DNA of 8,864 nt from Novosphingobium sp. UBA1948 (GCA_002336765.1 DDES01000160.1:1-8864); one strand, 5' to 3'; shown: positions 1 to 6,739, numbered from the stretch's first letter. The notes: generated by a model from the sequence alone, not told the origin. A program made the numbers and translations.

Positions 1-211
1 GGGGAAAAACCTGCGCCGCCTCGGCCAGCGAGCCAACGCGCACCACTGGCACATCCAGCCCGCGCGCTTTGGCCGCCGCAGCCAGCAGGCCCGCTCCGCC
101 AATCGCGCAGAACGGCGCCAGCCCGTGCACACCGCGCGCGAACCACGCGGCGGCCAGCAATTCGGGGCCGACTCCCGCCGGATCGCCAAGGGATACCGCC
201 AGCGGGCTCAT
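1..211 (-). CDS. pdxA: 4-hydroxythreonine-4-phosphate dehydrogenase, N-terminal part (cut by window edge)
   Basis: PdxA oxidises 4-phosphooxy-L-threonine with NAD(P) in the cytoplasm; the product feeds PdxJ in the DXP-dependent route to pyridoxal 5'-phosphate. Only about 70 N-terminal residues are visible; the rest lies beyond the left edge. The start reads MSPLAVSLGDPAGVGPELL, which holds the GDPAG(I/V)GPE signature near the N-terminus of PdxA proteins. The ATG at 211 lies 4 bases after the surA stop codon, so the gene is probably translated from the surA message; no strong Shine-Dalgarno sequence is visible. The lptD-surA-pdxA order matches the E. coli cluster, which supports the call. The substrate-binding and metal-ligand histidines of the family are outside the window and cannot be checked. 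Confidence 0.9.
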   Translation of the reverse strand, partial: MSPLAVSLGDPAGVGPELLAAAWFARGVHGLAPFCAIGGAGLLAAAAKARGLDVPVVRVGSLAEAAQVFP

Positions 212-215
212 ACAA

Positions 216-1604
216 TCAGTTATATTCGATGATCGCGTCGCGGCGAAGGTCGCGCATGTACATTTGCGCGCGCTTGTTGACGCGGTCGTCTTCCATCTGG
301 GCCATCAACGCTTCCATCGAAGGGCCGCTGGCCACCTTGGGATCCTCGCGGCCGCACAGCATCAGCATGCGCACGCCTTCGGCCACCGAGCCGAAGGGCG
401 GAGTGGTTTCACCCGGCCCCAGCGCCAACAGCGAGCTTTGCAGCGCGGCGGGCAGATCGCGGGCGCGGATCTGGTCGTTGGCCACCACCTGCGCGCCCAG
501 CTTGGCCGCAACGGCATCGACAGCGCCGCAGCCCTTGGCCGCCTTGATCGTGGTGGCGAATTCCTCGATCTTCTTGTTGGCATCCGCCTCGGAGATCTTG
601 GGTGGCAGGGTCAGCGTGACCTGCTTCAGGGCCAGCAGCGCGTCGCGCGGATCGGCTGTCAGCACCTGACGCTTGTCGATCATGTAGAGAATCGAGAAGC
701 CGCCACCCAGTTCGATCGGGCCGACCAGTTGTCCGGGCTGCATGTCGCGCGCGGCACCGGCCAGTTCGGGCGGCAATTGCGCCAGACGGATCCAACCCAG
801 ATCGCCCCCCACCGCCTTGGTCGAGGCCTCGGAATACTGGCGGGCATAGGCGGTGAAATTGCCGCCTTCCTGCAATTGCTTCATAATGCGCTTGGCATTT
901 TCGGCCACGGTGGGGCGGCTTTCGGGCGTGGCGGAAAGGTAGATCTCGCCCACGCGATATTCCTCGGTGCCCTTGGAAGCCTTCATGCGGTCCAGCAGTT
1001 CCTTGGCTTCCTGCTGGCTGACGTTGACGAAGGGCTGCACCTCGCGGCGCAGCACGCGGCTCCACGCCATTTCGGCACGGATCTGGCGCTTGAGCGATTC
1101 GGGCGAGGAGCCGACGCGCTTCAGATAGGCATCGAGCGCCTTCACATCCTGCTTGAAATTCTCGGCGGCCACGCGGGCATAGGTCTGCTCGACCTCGGCC
1201 TCGTCCAGCTTCAGATCCTTGGCCTTGGCCTCCTGCATCTGCAGGCTTTCGTCGATCAGGTTGCGCAGAATCTGCGATTTGAGGCGCTCCACTTCCTCGG
1301 GCGCCAGCTTGCCGCCATTGGCCGCCACCACCAGCGCAAGACGCTGGTTGATGTCCGATCCGGTCAGGATATCGCCATTGATGATGGCCGTGGCGCGGCG
1401 ATGGTTGGGGTCGTCCTTGCCCAGCATCTTGACGTCATCGGCAATGCCCAGCGGGTTGGCGGCGGGCGCGGGCGCTTCTTCCTGCGCACGGGCCACGCCT
1501 TGCAGCATCAGCCCCGCCAGCCCGAGCGCCAGACAGGAGGCGCGCAAGGCCGCCTTGCGCGAGAAACCGGACTTGCTGCCTGCCGTGTTGCCTTGACCAA
1601 CCAT
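216..1604 (-). CDS. surA: Periplasmic peptidyl-prolyl isomerase / outer-membrane protein chaperone SurA
   Basis: SurA escorts unfolded outer-membrane proteins through the periplasm. The product is about 462 residues, slightly longer than E. coli SurA (428). A signal peptide is clear: basic residues near 17-21, a hydrophobic stretch to about 38, and a VARA-Q cleavage site near 40. A SurA_N-type helical domain follows (about 70-190), then a parvulin domain (about 217-315) with YRVGEIYL, GGDLGW and LPPEL. A second, strongly degenerate parvulin-like region spans about 325-420, and a basic helix ends the protein (RDLRRDAIIEYN). Mature SurA has two cysteines, near 359 and 417, at the two ends of the degenerate region. 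The start is uncertain: the ATG at 1604 is used here, but a TTG at 1610 has better spacing (6 bases) from GGGAA at 1617-1621. The gene lies between lptD and pdxA, as in E. coli. Confidence 0.92.
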   Translation of the reverse strand: MVGQGNTAGSKSGFSRKAALRASCLALGLAGLMLQGVARAQEEAPAPAANPLGIADDVKMLGKDDPNHRRATAIINGDILTGSDINQRLALVVAANGGKLAPEEVERLKSQILRNLIDESLQMQEAKAKDLKLDEAEVEQTYARVAAENFKQDVKALDAYLKRVGSSPESLKRQIRAEMAWSRVLRREVQPFVNVSQQEAKELLDRMKASKGTEEYRVGEIYLSATPESRPTVAENAKRIMKQLQEGGNFTAYARQYSEASTKAVGGDLGWIRLAQLPPELAGAARDMQPGQLVGPIELGGGFSILYMIDKRQVLTADPRDALLALKQVTLTLPPKISEADANKKIEEFATTIKAAKGCGAVDAVAAKLGAQVVANDQIRARDLPAALQSSLLALGPGETTPPFGSVAEGVRMLMLCGREDPKVASGPSMEALMAQMEDDRVNKRAQMYMRDLRRDAIIEYN

Positions 1605-1629
1605 ACCCAAGTGTCATTCCCGTTTTCGC

Positions 1630-1648
1630 GGACCGGCGGCGCCGGACC
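1630..1648 (-). repeat. Imperfect hairpin in the surA leader
   Basis: On the minus strand GGTCCGGC and GCCGGTCC flank a 3-base GCC loop. Five inner G/C pairs and two outer ones surround a single T-T mismatch. It sits about 25 bases upstream of the surA ATG and leaves the ribosome-binding region at 1617-1621 free. There is no following T-tract, so it is not an intrinsic terminator. It may simply structure or stabilise the leader. Confidence 0.4.
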
Positions 1649-1730
1649 TCGTGTATTTGCCCCCATGCGCCCGTGCGGCTGAACAGAGGCTGAGTTCGCC
1701 GCAAGCGCGGCGTTCACAAAAGCTGGACGG

Positions 1731-1758
1731 CGATAGCGACTTTACCCAAGCCCTACAA
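1731..1758 (-). promoter_or_regulatory. Candidate surA promoter
   Basis: On the minus strand TTGTAG (1753-1758) and CTATCG (1731-1736) are separated by 16 bases. The same TTGnnn-N16-CTAnnn layout appears upstream of pepA and ndk in this window, which gives it modest support. Transcription would start near 1724 and leave a leader of about 120 bases. No experimental or alignment support is available. Confidence 0.3.
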
Positions 1759-1809
1759 GCGCCACGCGGGGCGGGCGATGCGCTGCCCACACATTCGCCA
1801 TCCTGAGAT

Positions 1810-4101
1810 CTATCGTCCACCCAGATTGCGGAAGGCAAAGCGCACTTCAAAGCTGCTGCCCTTGGCCGCGTCGCCGATGGTGACGTAATCGCGGCGCCAC
1901 GTCACATCGAACTGGAAACAGTCCGACTGGAACGAGAGGCCGAGCCGCGTGCGCAGCGGCTGGAATTTCGAAACCGTGGTGTTGGCCAGCGAGGTCTGGC
2001 CCGACAGGTCGAAAATTCCCGATCCGAACAGCGACCAATAGCGCGCCAGCGCCACGCGCCCCGCCGCGCGCAGCATGTTGCTGTCCTTCAGATCCTCGAG
2101 CGAGGAGGTGATGTTGCGGTTGATGCGGGTATAGCCCACCTCGGCATAGGTGCTGTCGGAGCCGATGGTGGCGTCCACCTCGTTGCGGCGGAACACCATG
2201 TCATTCTGGTCGAGCCGGTAGCGGTGGGTGATCTTGAAGAAATCGCGATAGCGGATTTCGGTGCGCCCCACGATGTCCGACACGCGGCCAGACAGGCCCG
2301 TGCCATCGGGCAACAGTGTGTCATGGTTGGTCAGGCGGTAGGATTGGCCGATATTGCTGTTGATGCGCCAACGCGGGCGCTCGAATTGCCATTCGAGACC
2401 ATAGGTGATGCGCGTGCCATCCTCGATCCGGTCATAGCCGGGGAAATGGTTGAGCGCGAAGAGGTTGGTATCCTCCAGTTCGATGGCGCGCGCATCCTCG
2501 TTGGGTACGGCCAGATTGCGCGTGGTGGGCGTGACCACCACCTGCACATGCGGGGTGATTACCTGTGTGCCGCCGAAAGCGGCCCCCACCAGCGGCCATG
2601 TCACATCCAGAGCGCCCAGCGCCACGGCGCGGCCGTTCCAGCCGCCATTGCCGCGATAGATCGCGGTGGAGGTCAGTTGCGTGTCCGAAGTGTGGTAGAT
2701 ATCGCCCCGTGCCAGTGCGGTGAGCGTGACGATCTGGCCATAATCGGTGGTGCGGCGCAGGCTCCATTCGGCGCTGGTGAAGGCGCGCTGGGTGTCCTGT
2801 CCGCCGCTGCGCGTGATGGCCAGCGAATTGGCCTGCAAGGCGATGCGCCCGCCCAGCACGGGGTCATCCAGCCTCAGGCGATAGTCGATCTGCGGCAGGG
2901 CGATAGGCACCAGCCCTTGCGCGCGGTCGGTGCGCAAGGTCTGGAAGGCCCAGCCCGCCAGCGAGAAATAGCTGCGGTTCGAGATGCGCTCCAGATTGAT
3001 GGTGGAGCGCAAGGTGTCGTCGGCATTGATATAGTAGCGGCGCAGGAAGGTGCGGTCGGAAGCCACGCGGCCCGAATAGTCGAGACTCCATTCCTTGTTG
3101 AACTGAAAGCGCCCGTTGCTCTCCAGATAGCCGCGCCACTGTTGCTGCGTGCCGGTGCCCGACACATCGGTGGCGGGGCTGCGCGTCAGATAGCCGTTGA
3201 TCTGATAGGCGCCAATATCGGTCAGGGCGCGATAGCGAACCTGCGCCATCGGTTGTGCCTTGGTGAAAACCGTGCCGGTTACGGCAATATCTCGGTTTTC
3301 CGACAGACGCGCGTAATAGGTCGAGGAGAATTCCGCGCCGTTCGAGGCGGTCAGGCGGAAATCGGGCACCATGAAGCCCGACAGCGCCCGCCCGTCGGTG
3401 GCGATTTTCAGCACCGGCAGCGGAATGATCGACAGGCCCAGCACGCCCAGTCGCGCGCCTTTGAAGCGCACCAGTTTGGTTTTGGGATCATAGATCACGT
3501 GGCGCGCGGTGATTTTCCACGTCGGGTTTTTGGCGCAGCCTTTCTCGTCCACCACATCGCAGCCGGTGTAGGCCGCTCGGGTCAGGATGAAAGTGCCGTC
3601 GGGATCGCGCCGCCCCTCGTTGGCGGCCAGACGCCCGCCCTCGCGCAGCAGCATCAGCATATTCTGTGTCAGCCCCGCCGCCAGATCGTCGGACAGTTCC
3701 ATCTGCTCGGTGATCAGCTCGTTGCCCTCGGCATCCACCACACGCAGATGGCCCTCGGCCAGAATCTTGCCAGTCTTGCGGTTCCACGTCACGCGCTCGG
3801 CGCGCACGGTCTGTTCGCCACGGCGCAGGAAAACACTGCCCCGCGCAGTGACGATATCGGCATCGTCCTGATACTCGACCTCGTCGGCGGCGAAGTCGAT
3901 CTGGTTCTTGTCATACACGGCGCGCGGCGCGGGATTGGCGCCGTCGGGACCGGCAGGCGCCGCCGAAGGATCCTCCAGCATAACCGCCGCCTGCACGGGC
4001 TGTGCGGCCACAGCTGCCGCACAGAGCAGCGCGCCCTGCGCGATTCCCCGCAAGAGGAGAGGTCGAAAGGACGGAATTTCAGACTGAAGATCACCGAGCA
4101 T
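1810..4101 (-). CDS. lptD: LPS-assembly outer-membrane protein LptD
   Basis: LptD, with the lipoprotein LptE, inserts lipopolysaccharide into the outer leaflet of the outer membrane. The 763-residue length is close to E. coli LptD (784). A signal peptide ends near residue 39 (QPVQA). An OstA/LptA-like periplasmic jellyroll occupies about 63-170. The region joining it to the barrel holds C181 and C189 and the motif SGFMVPDFR (241-249), followed by a long barrel (about 250-763) with alternating aromatic/polar strands and the LptD hallmark NHFPGYDRIEDGTRITYG (551-568). The only other mature cysteine is C728 near the end, whereas E. coli has an adjacent pair there. The ATG at 4101 has AGG 6 bases upstream and gives a proper signal peptide; the next Met is residue 41. 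The gene is divergent from pepA and upstream of surA. Confidence 0.95.
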   Translation of the reverse strand: MLGDLQSEIPSFRPLLLRGIAQGALLCAAAVAAQPVQAAVMLEDPSAAPAGPDGANPAPRAVYDKNQIDFAADEVEYQDDADIVTARGSVFLRRGEQTVRAERVTWNRKTGKILAEGHLRVVDAEGNELITEQMELSDDLAAGLTQNMLMLLREGGRLAANEGRRDPDGTFILTRAAYTGCDVVDEKGCAKNPTWKITARHVIYDPKTKLVRFKGARLGVLGLSIIPLPVLKIATDGRALSGFMVPDFRLTASNGAEFSSTYYARLSENRDIAVTGTVFTKAQPMAQVRYRALTDIGAYQINGYLTRSPATDVSGTGTQQQWRGYLESNGRFQFNKEWSLDYSGRVASDRTFLRRYYINADDTLRSTINLERISNRSYFSLAGWAFQTLRTDRAQGLVPIALPQIDYRLRLDDPVLGGRIALQANSLAITRSGGQDTQRAFTSAEWSLRRTTDYGQIVTLTALARGDIYHTSDTQLTSTAIYRGNGGWNGRAVALGALDVTWPLVGAAFGGTQVITPHVQVVVTPTTRNLAVPNEDARAIELEDTNLFALNHFPGYDRIEDGTRITYGLEWQFERPRWRINSNIGQSYRLTNHDTLLPDGTGLSGRVSDIVGRTEIRYRDFFKITHRYRLDQNDMVFRRNEVDATIGSDSTYAEVGYTRINRNITSSLEDLKDSNMLRAAGRVALARYWSLFGSGIFDLSGQTSLANTTVSKFQPLRTRLGLSFQSDCFQFDVTWRRDYVTIGDAAKGSSFEVRFAFRNLGGR

Positions 4102-4104
4102 GGC

Positions 4105-4132
4105 TTGCCTATCGCAGAGGGGATGCCTAACT
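4105..4132 (+). promoter_or_regulatory. Candidate pepA-holC promoter
   Basis: TTGCCT (4105-4110) and CTAACT (4127-4132) are spaced by 16 bases, the same layout as the candidate ndk and surA promoters. The start point would be near 4139, giving a pepA leader of about 70 bases. The earlier in-frame ATG at 4143 would then be almost at the 5' end, which favours the ATG at 4209 as the true start. Confidence 0.35.
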
Positions 4133-4136
4133 GCAA
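4108..4136 (-). promoter_or_regulatory. Candidate lptD promoter, overlapping the pepA promoter
   Basis: On the minus strand TTGCAG (4131-4136) and GATAGG (4108-4113) are spaced by 17 bases. lptD needs a promoter in this gap or inside pepA because its upstream neighbour is divergent. The -10-like box lies only 6 bases before the lptD ATG, so transcription would begin at or near the A of the start codon. This conflicts with the AGG ribosome-binding site at 4108-4110, which weakens the call. Confidence 0.2.
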
Positions 4137-4196
4137 TCCATCATGGACATGCGCGTGGCTCGGTTCACCGCGCGGGCCGCTTTTGGTTTGCCCTTT

Positions 4197-4203
4197 GGGG
4201 GAG
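4197..4203 (+). promoter_or_regulatory. Shine-Dalgarno sequence that fixes the pepA start
   Basis: GGGGGAG ends 5 bases before the ATG at 4209. The in-frame ATG at 4143 has no comparable site, so the 22 extra residues it would add are probably not translated. Confidence 0.7.
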
Positions 4204-4208
4204 TTAAC

Positions 4209-5660
4209 ATGCGTATCACTTTTGCCGCCGCCCTTCCGACTGCTGCTGTGCAGGCCCGCCTTGTTGACGCCGATGGCTGGGAAACGGGCTTGCCTGCCGT
4301 GCTGGCCACCGGCGCCAAGGCCTCGCGCTTTGCGGGCAAGGCGGGGCAGGTGTTCGAGGCCTTTGTCGAGGATGCGGGCGCGGTGCGGCGTGTGGCGCTG
4401 GCCGGCACCGGCAAGCCGGATGCCGACGATAGGCTGGCCGCGCTGGAAAAGGCTGGCGGCGCGCTTTCGGCCAAATATCGTGCTTCGGGCGAGACGGTGC
4501 TGGGGCTGGATGTGACGGGTCTGGCGGCGGATGCGGTGGTCGCGGTGCTGCTGGGCGCGCGGCTGCGGGCGTGGAAACAGGATTCCTATCGCACCACGCT
4601 CAAGGACGAGGAAAAGGCCTCGCTGGCAGAAATCGTGGTAACCGGCGCTGTTGATGGCGCCGAGGCCGCGTGGGTCGCCGCGACCGCGATTGCCGAAGGC
4701 GTGGAATTCACCCGCGAGCTGGTCACCGATCCGGCCAATGTGCTCTATCCCGAGAGCTTTGTGGAGCGTTGCCGCCAGCGTTACGCGGGCACCGGCCTTG
4801 CCGTGCGCGTGCTGGACGAAAGCGAGATGAAGGCGCTGGGCATGGGCGCGCTGCTGGGCGTGGCGCAGGGTTCGGTGCGGCCGCCGCGTCTGCTCGTGGT
4901 GGAATGGAAGGGCGGGGCGGAAGGCGCCGCTCCGGTGGCCTTTGTGGGCAAGGGCGTGACCTTCGACACCGGCGGCATTTCGCTCAAGCCCGGTGCGGGC
5001 ATGGAAGACATGAAGTGGGACATGGGCGGTGCGGGTGCTGTCGCGGGTACGATGCTCACGCTGGCGCGACGCGGGGCCAAGGCCAATGTGGTGGGCGTTA
5101 TGGGGCTGGTGGAAAACATGCCCGACGGCAATGCCCAGCGTCCGGGCGATGTTGTCACCAGCATGAGCGGCCAGACCATCGAGGTGATCAACACCGATGC
5201 CGAAGGGCGCCTTGTGCTGTGCGATGCGCTGACCTTTGTGCAGCGCGAGTTCAAGCCTGCACTGGTGGTGGATCTGGCCACGCTGACCGGCGCGATCATC
5301 CTCAGCCTCGCGCATGAATATGCCGGCCTGTTCTCCACCGACGACGCGCTGGCCGCCAAGCTGGACGCGGCGGGCAAGGCCAGCGGCGACAAGCTGTGGC
5401 GCATGCCGATGGGCGCGGTGTACGACAAGATGATCGACAGCCCGATTGCCGACATGAAGAATGTGGGCGCGCGCTGGGGCGGCTCGATCACGGCGGCGCA
5501 ATTCCTCGCCCGCTATATCGACAAGGGGACCCCTTGGGCGCATCTCGACATCGCGGGCACGGTGTGGACCGACAAGGCAGGCCCGACGTGGGACAAGGGC
5601 GCCACCGGCTTTGGCGTGCGTCTGCTCGACCGTTTCGTGCGCGATACGCAAGAGGTCTGA
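4209..5660 (+). CDS. pepA: Leucyl aminopeptidase (cytosol aminopeptidase, peptidase family M17)
   Basis: PepA removes N-terminal residues, preferably leucine, from cytoplasmic peptides using two divalent metal ions; family members are usually hexamers. The 483-residue product has a variable N-terminal domain (about 1-160) and a C-terminal catalytic domain. All expected active-site residues are visible: K248 and D253 in GKGVTFDTGG, K260 in ISLKPG, D271 in KWDMGGAG, and D330, E332 and R334 in NTDAEGRL. These match E. coli ligands K270, D275, D293, D352, E354 and catalytic K282 and R356. The conserved GGSITAAQFL and WAHLDIAG segments follow. E. coli PepA also binds DNA at the Xer cer site; nothing here tells whether this one does. 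The stop codon overlaps the holC start by one base, as expected for translational coupling. Confidence 0.96.
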   Translation: MRITFAAALPTAAVQARLVDADGWETGLPAVLATGAKASRFAGKAGQVFEAFVEDAGAVRRVALAGTGKPDADDRLAALEKAGGALSAKYRASGETVLGLDVTGLAADAVVAVLLGARLRAWKQDSYRTTLKDEEKASLAEIVVTGAVDGAEAAWVAATAIAEGVEFTRELVTDPANVLYPESFVERCRQRYAGTGLAVRVLDESEMKALGMGALLGVAQGSVRPPRLLVVEWKGGAEGAAPVAFVGKGVTFDTGGISLKPGAGMEDMKWDMGGAGAVAGTMLTLARRGAKANVVGVMGLVENMPDGNAQRPGDVVTSMSGQTIEVINTDAEGRLVLCDALTFVQREFKPALVVDLATLTGAIILSLAHEYAGLFSTDDALAAKLDAAGKASGDKLWRMPMGAVYDKMIDSPIADMKNVGARWGGSITAAQFLARYIDKGTPWAHLDIAGTVWTDKAGPTWDKGATGFGVRLLDRFVRDTQEV

Positions 5661-6100
5661 TGCGCGTCGATTTCTACCTTGTGGAGCAGGGCGGGCCGGA
5701 AGGCGCGCTGGCTCCCTTGGCTGCCAAGGTGCTGGGGGCGGGTGGCCGCTTGCTGGTGGTGGCGGACGAGGTGGATGAAAGGCGGCGCCTGTCCGAGGCG
5801 CTGTGGAACTGGCGGGCGGACAGCTTTCTGGCCAATGGCGTGGCGGGTGGCGCGCATGATGCGGCCCAGCCGATCCTGATTTCCGACCGGATCGCACCCG
5901 ACAATGGCGCCACCTATCTGGCGCTGGCCGATGGTGTGTGGCGCGAGGGTGGCGAGGAGGGTTTCGAGCGGGTGCTGCTGGTGTTCGGCAACCAGACCCG
6001 CGAGGCCGCGCGCGACATCTGGCGCATGGCCAAGGGCCGCGAAGGCTGGGAATGCCAGTTCTTCAAACAGGACGCTGGCCGCTGGACGAAGGCGGGCTGA
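5660..6100 (+). CDS. holC: DNA polymerase III subunit chi
   Basis: The chi subunit, with psi where present, links the clamp loader to single-strand DNA-binding protein at the replication fork. The product is 146 residues, against 147 in E. coli. Shared landmarks are the FYLVEQ opening strand, LSEALWNWRADSFLANGVAGG-type helix-loop (LDEALW...SFVPH in E. coli) at about 44-64, PILISDR at 71-77, and a C-terminal aromatic segment ending RWTKAG. The start ATG overlaps the pepA stop as TGATG. Such a pepA-holC pair is also found in E. coli. No holD (psi) is in the window; psi is poorly conserved outside gammaproteobacteria, so chi may act without it here. Confidence 0.9.
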   Translation: MRVDFYLVEQGGPEGALAPLAAKVLGAGGRLLVVADEVDERRRLSEALWNWRADSFLANGVAGGAHDAAQPILISDRIAPDNGATYLALADGVWREGGEEGFERVLLVFGNQTREAARDIWRMAKGREGWECQFFKQDAGRWTKAG

Positions 6101-6124
6101 TCCGAATCAGGACATATCGCGCGC

Positions 6125-6152
6125 TTGCCCTGCGATGCGCTTCGGGCTAGGG
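6125..6152 (+). promoter_or_regulatory. Candidate ndk promoter
   Basis: TTGCCC (6125-6130) and CTAGGG (6147-6152) are separated by 16 bases inside the 106-base holC-ndk gap. Transcription would start near 6159, leaving a leader of about 48 bases. The layout resembles the candidate pepA and surA promoters in this window. The -10 box is GC-rich compared with the E. coli consensus. Confidence 0.4.
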
Positions 6153-6179
6153 GCGCGCCAGCAGGGCGAATGCGCCCCT
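6149..6179. repeat. Inverted repeat across the ndk transcription start region
   Basis: AGGGGCGC (6149-6156) and GCGCCCCT (6172-6179) form a perfect 8-bp dyad with a 15-base spacer. The left arm overlaps the putative -10 box, so if that promoter is right the full hairpin would not be transcribed. The dyad would then suit a protein-binding site better than an RNA structure. GC-rich repeats also arise by chance in such DNA. Confidence 0.4.
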
Positions 6180-6206
6180 TCCAACCCAACGCAAGGAACT
6201 TGTATC

Positions 6207-6629
6207 ATGGCGGTGACCCGCACTTTCTCGATCATCAAGCCCGACGCCACCCGTCGCAACCTGACCGGCGCCGTCACCAAGATGCTGGAAGAAGCCGGCC
6301 TGCGCGTCGTGGCTTCCAAGCGCATCCAGATGACCAAGGAACAGGCCGAGGGCTTCTATGCCGTTCATGCCGAGCGCCCCTTCTTCAACGATCTCGTGTC
6401 CTTCATGATCTCGGGCCCCGTGGTGGTTCAGGTGTTGGAAGGTGAAGACGCCGTGAAGCGCAACCGCGACATCATGGGCGCCACCAACCCCGCCAATGCC
6501 GACGCCGGCACGATCCGCAAGGAACTGGCCGAATCGATCGAGGCCAACTCGGTGCACGGTTCGGACAGCGACGAGAACGCCGCGATCGAGATCGCCTATT
6601 TCTTCAAGCCCGAAGAAATCGTCGGCTGA
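6207..6629 (+). CDS. ndk: Nucleoside diphosphate kinase
   Basis: Ndk moves the gamma phosphate from ATP to other nucleoside diphosphates through a phosphohistidine, keeping the (d)NTP pools balanced in the cytoplasm. The 140-residue product is full length and complete. It opens with RTFSIIKPDA (K11 contacts phosphate) and contains NRDIMGATNP (86-95), and the catalytic histidine is H117 in NSVHGSDS (114-121). The IAYFF and PEEIV segments close the protein. AAGGA at 6193-6197 lies 9 bases before the ATG. The gene ends in tandem stops (TGATAG) and is followed by an intrinsic terminator. Together with the candidate promoter this suggests a single-gene transcript, possibly with read-through from holC. 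Confidence 0.98.
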   Translation: MAVTRTFSIIKPDATRRNLTGAVTKMLEEAGLRVVASKRIQMTKEQAEGFYAVHAERPFFNDLVSFMISGPVVVQVLEGEDAVKRNRDIMGATNPANADAGTIRKELAESIEANSVHGSDSDENAAIEIAYFFKPEEIVG

Positions 6630-6657
6630 TAGCGCTTCGGCTTCGGCCGGATCGACC

Positions 6658-6699
6658 AAAAAAAGCCGCGCGTGGGGGATGCCTCACGCGCGGTTTTTT
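6658..6699 (+). terminator. Intrinsic terminator of ndk
   Basis: CCGCGCGTG (6666-6674) pairs perfectly with CACGCGCGG (6685-6693). Three further inner pairs, one of them G-U, leave a GATG tetraloop. Six T residues follow (6694-6699). An A-tract at 6658-6664 precedes the stem, so the element could also work on the opposite strand, although no minus-strand gene is close by. Confidence 0.92.
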
Positions 6700-6714
6700 G
6701 CTGCGCGGCACGCA

Positions 6715-6739
6715 GGTAACCGGCCCGTTAACCTTAACC
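6715..6739 (+). repeat. TTAACC repeats upstream of the small membrane-protein gene
   Basis: GGTAACC (6715-6721) is followed by tandem TTAACC TTAACC (6728-6739), and GTTAAC at 6727-6732 is itself a palindrome. TTAA/TTAACC half-sites resemble those bound by the cell-cycle regulator CtrA in alphaproteobacteria, but the classical TTAA-N7-TTAA spacing is absent. A looser repeat, TATCTTAAAGGG (6749-6760) and TATCAAAGGG (6781-6790), follows 32 bases apart. I could not place a convincing -35/-10 pair. Confidence 0.4.

Larger units (their letters stand above)
1605..1809 (-). other. Intergenic leader between lptD stop and surA start
   Basis: This 205-base gap separates lptD from surA although they share strand and are neighbours in many Gram-negatives. 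Read on the minus strand, it holds a candidate promoter (1731-1758), a GC-rich stem-loop (1630-1648) and a weaker 6-bp stem around 1696-1711, before the Shine-Dalgarno-like GGGAA at 1617-1621. A 19-codon open frame (1742-1801) is present but looks fortuitous. I see no T-tract terminator after lptD, so read-through from lptD into surA remains possible alongside a dedicated surA promoter. Confidence 0.5.

Noticed and set aside
69..1682. 537-codon open frame on the plus strand opposite surA
   Set aside because: It is antisense to a well-supported surA. Its translation is rich in His, Gln, Arg and Gly with no recognisable domain, as expected for a mirror frame in GC-rich DNA.
1742..1801. 19-codon minus-strand open frame between lptD and surA, as a possible leader peptide
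   Set aside because: The AGG lies directly against the ATG, too close to act as a ribosome-binding site. There is no run of regulatory codons and no attenuator-like terminator after it.
4143..4208. Upstream extension of pepA from the ATG at 4143
   Set aside because: It would make residue numbers coincide with E. coli PepA, but the ATG at 4209 has a strong Shine-Dalgarno 5 bases away. The 4143 ATG has none and lies almost at the predicted transcription start.
2224..4515. 763-codon plus-strand open frame opposite lptD, running into pepA
   Set aside because: It overlaps the clear LptD frame and the true start of pepA in another frame, and its translation has no family signature. The equal length to LptD is a coincidence.
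3789..5897. 702-codon minus-strand open frame opposite pepA
   Set aside because: The His/Arg/Pro-rich translation is a typical antisense shadow. PepA on the plus strand has every catalytic residue.
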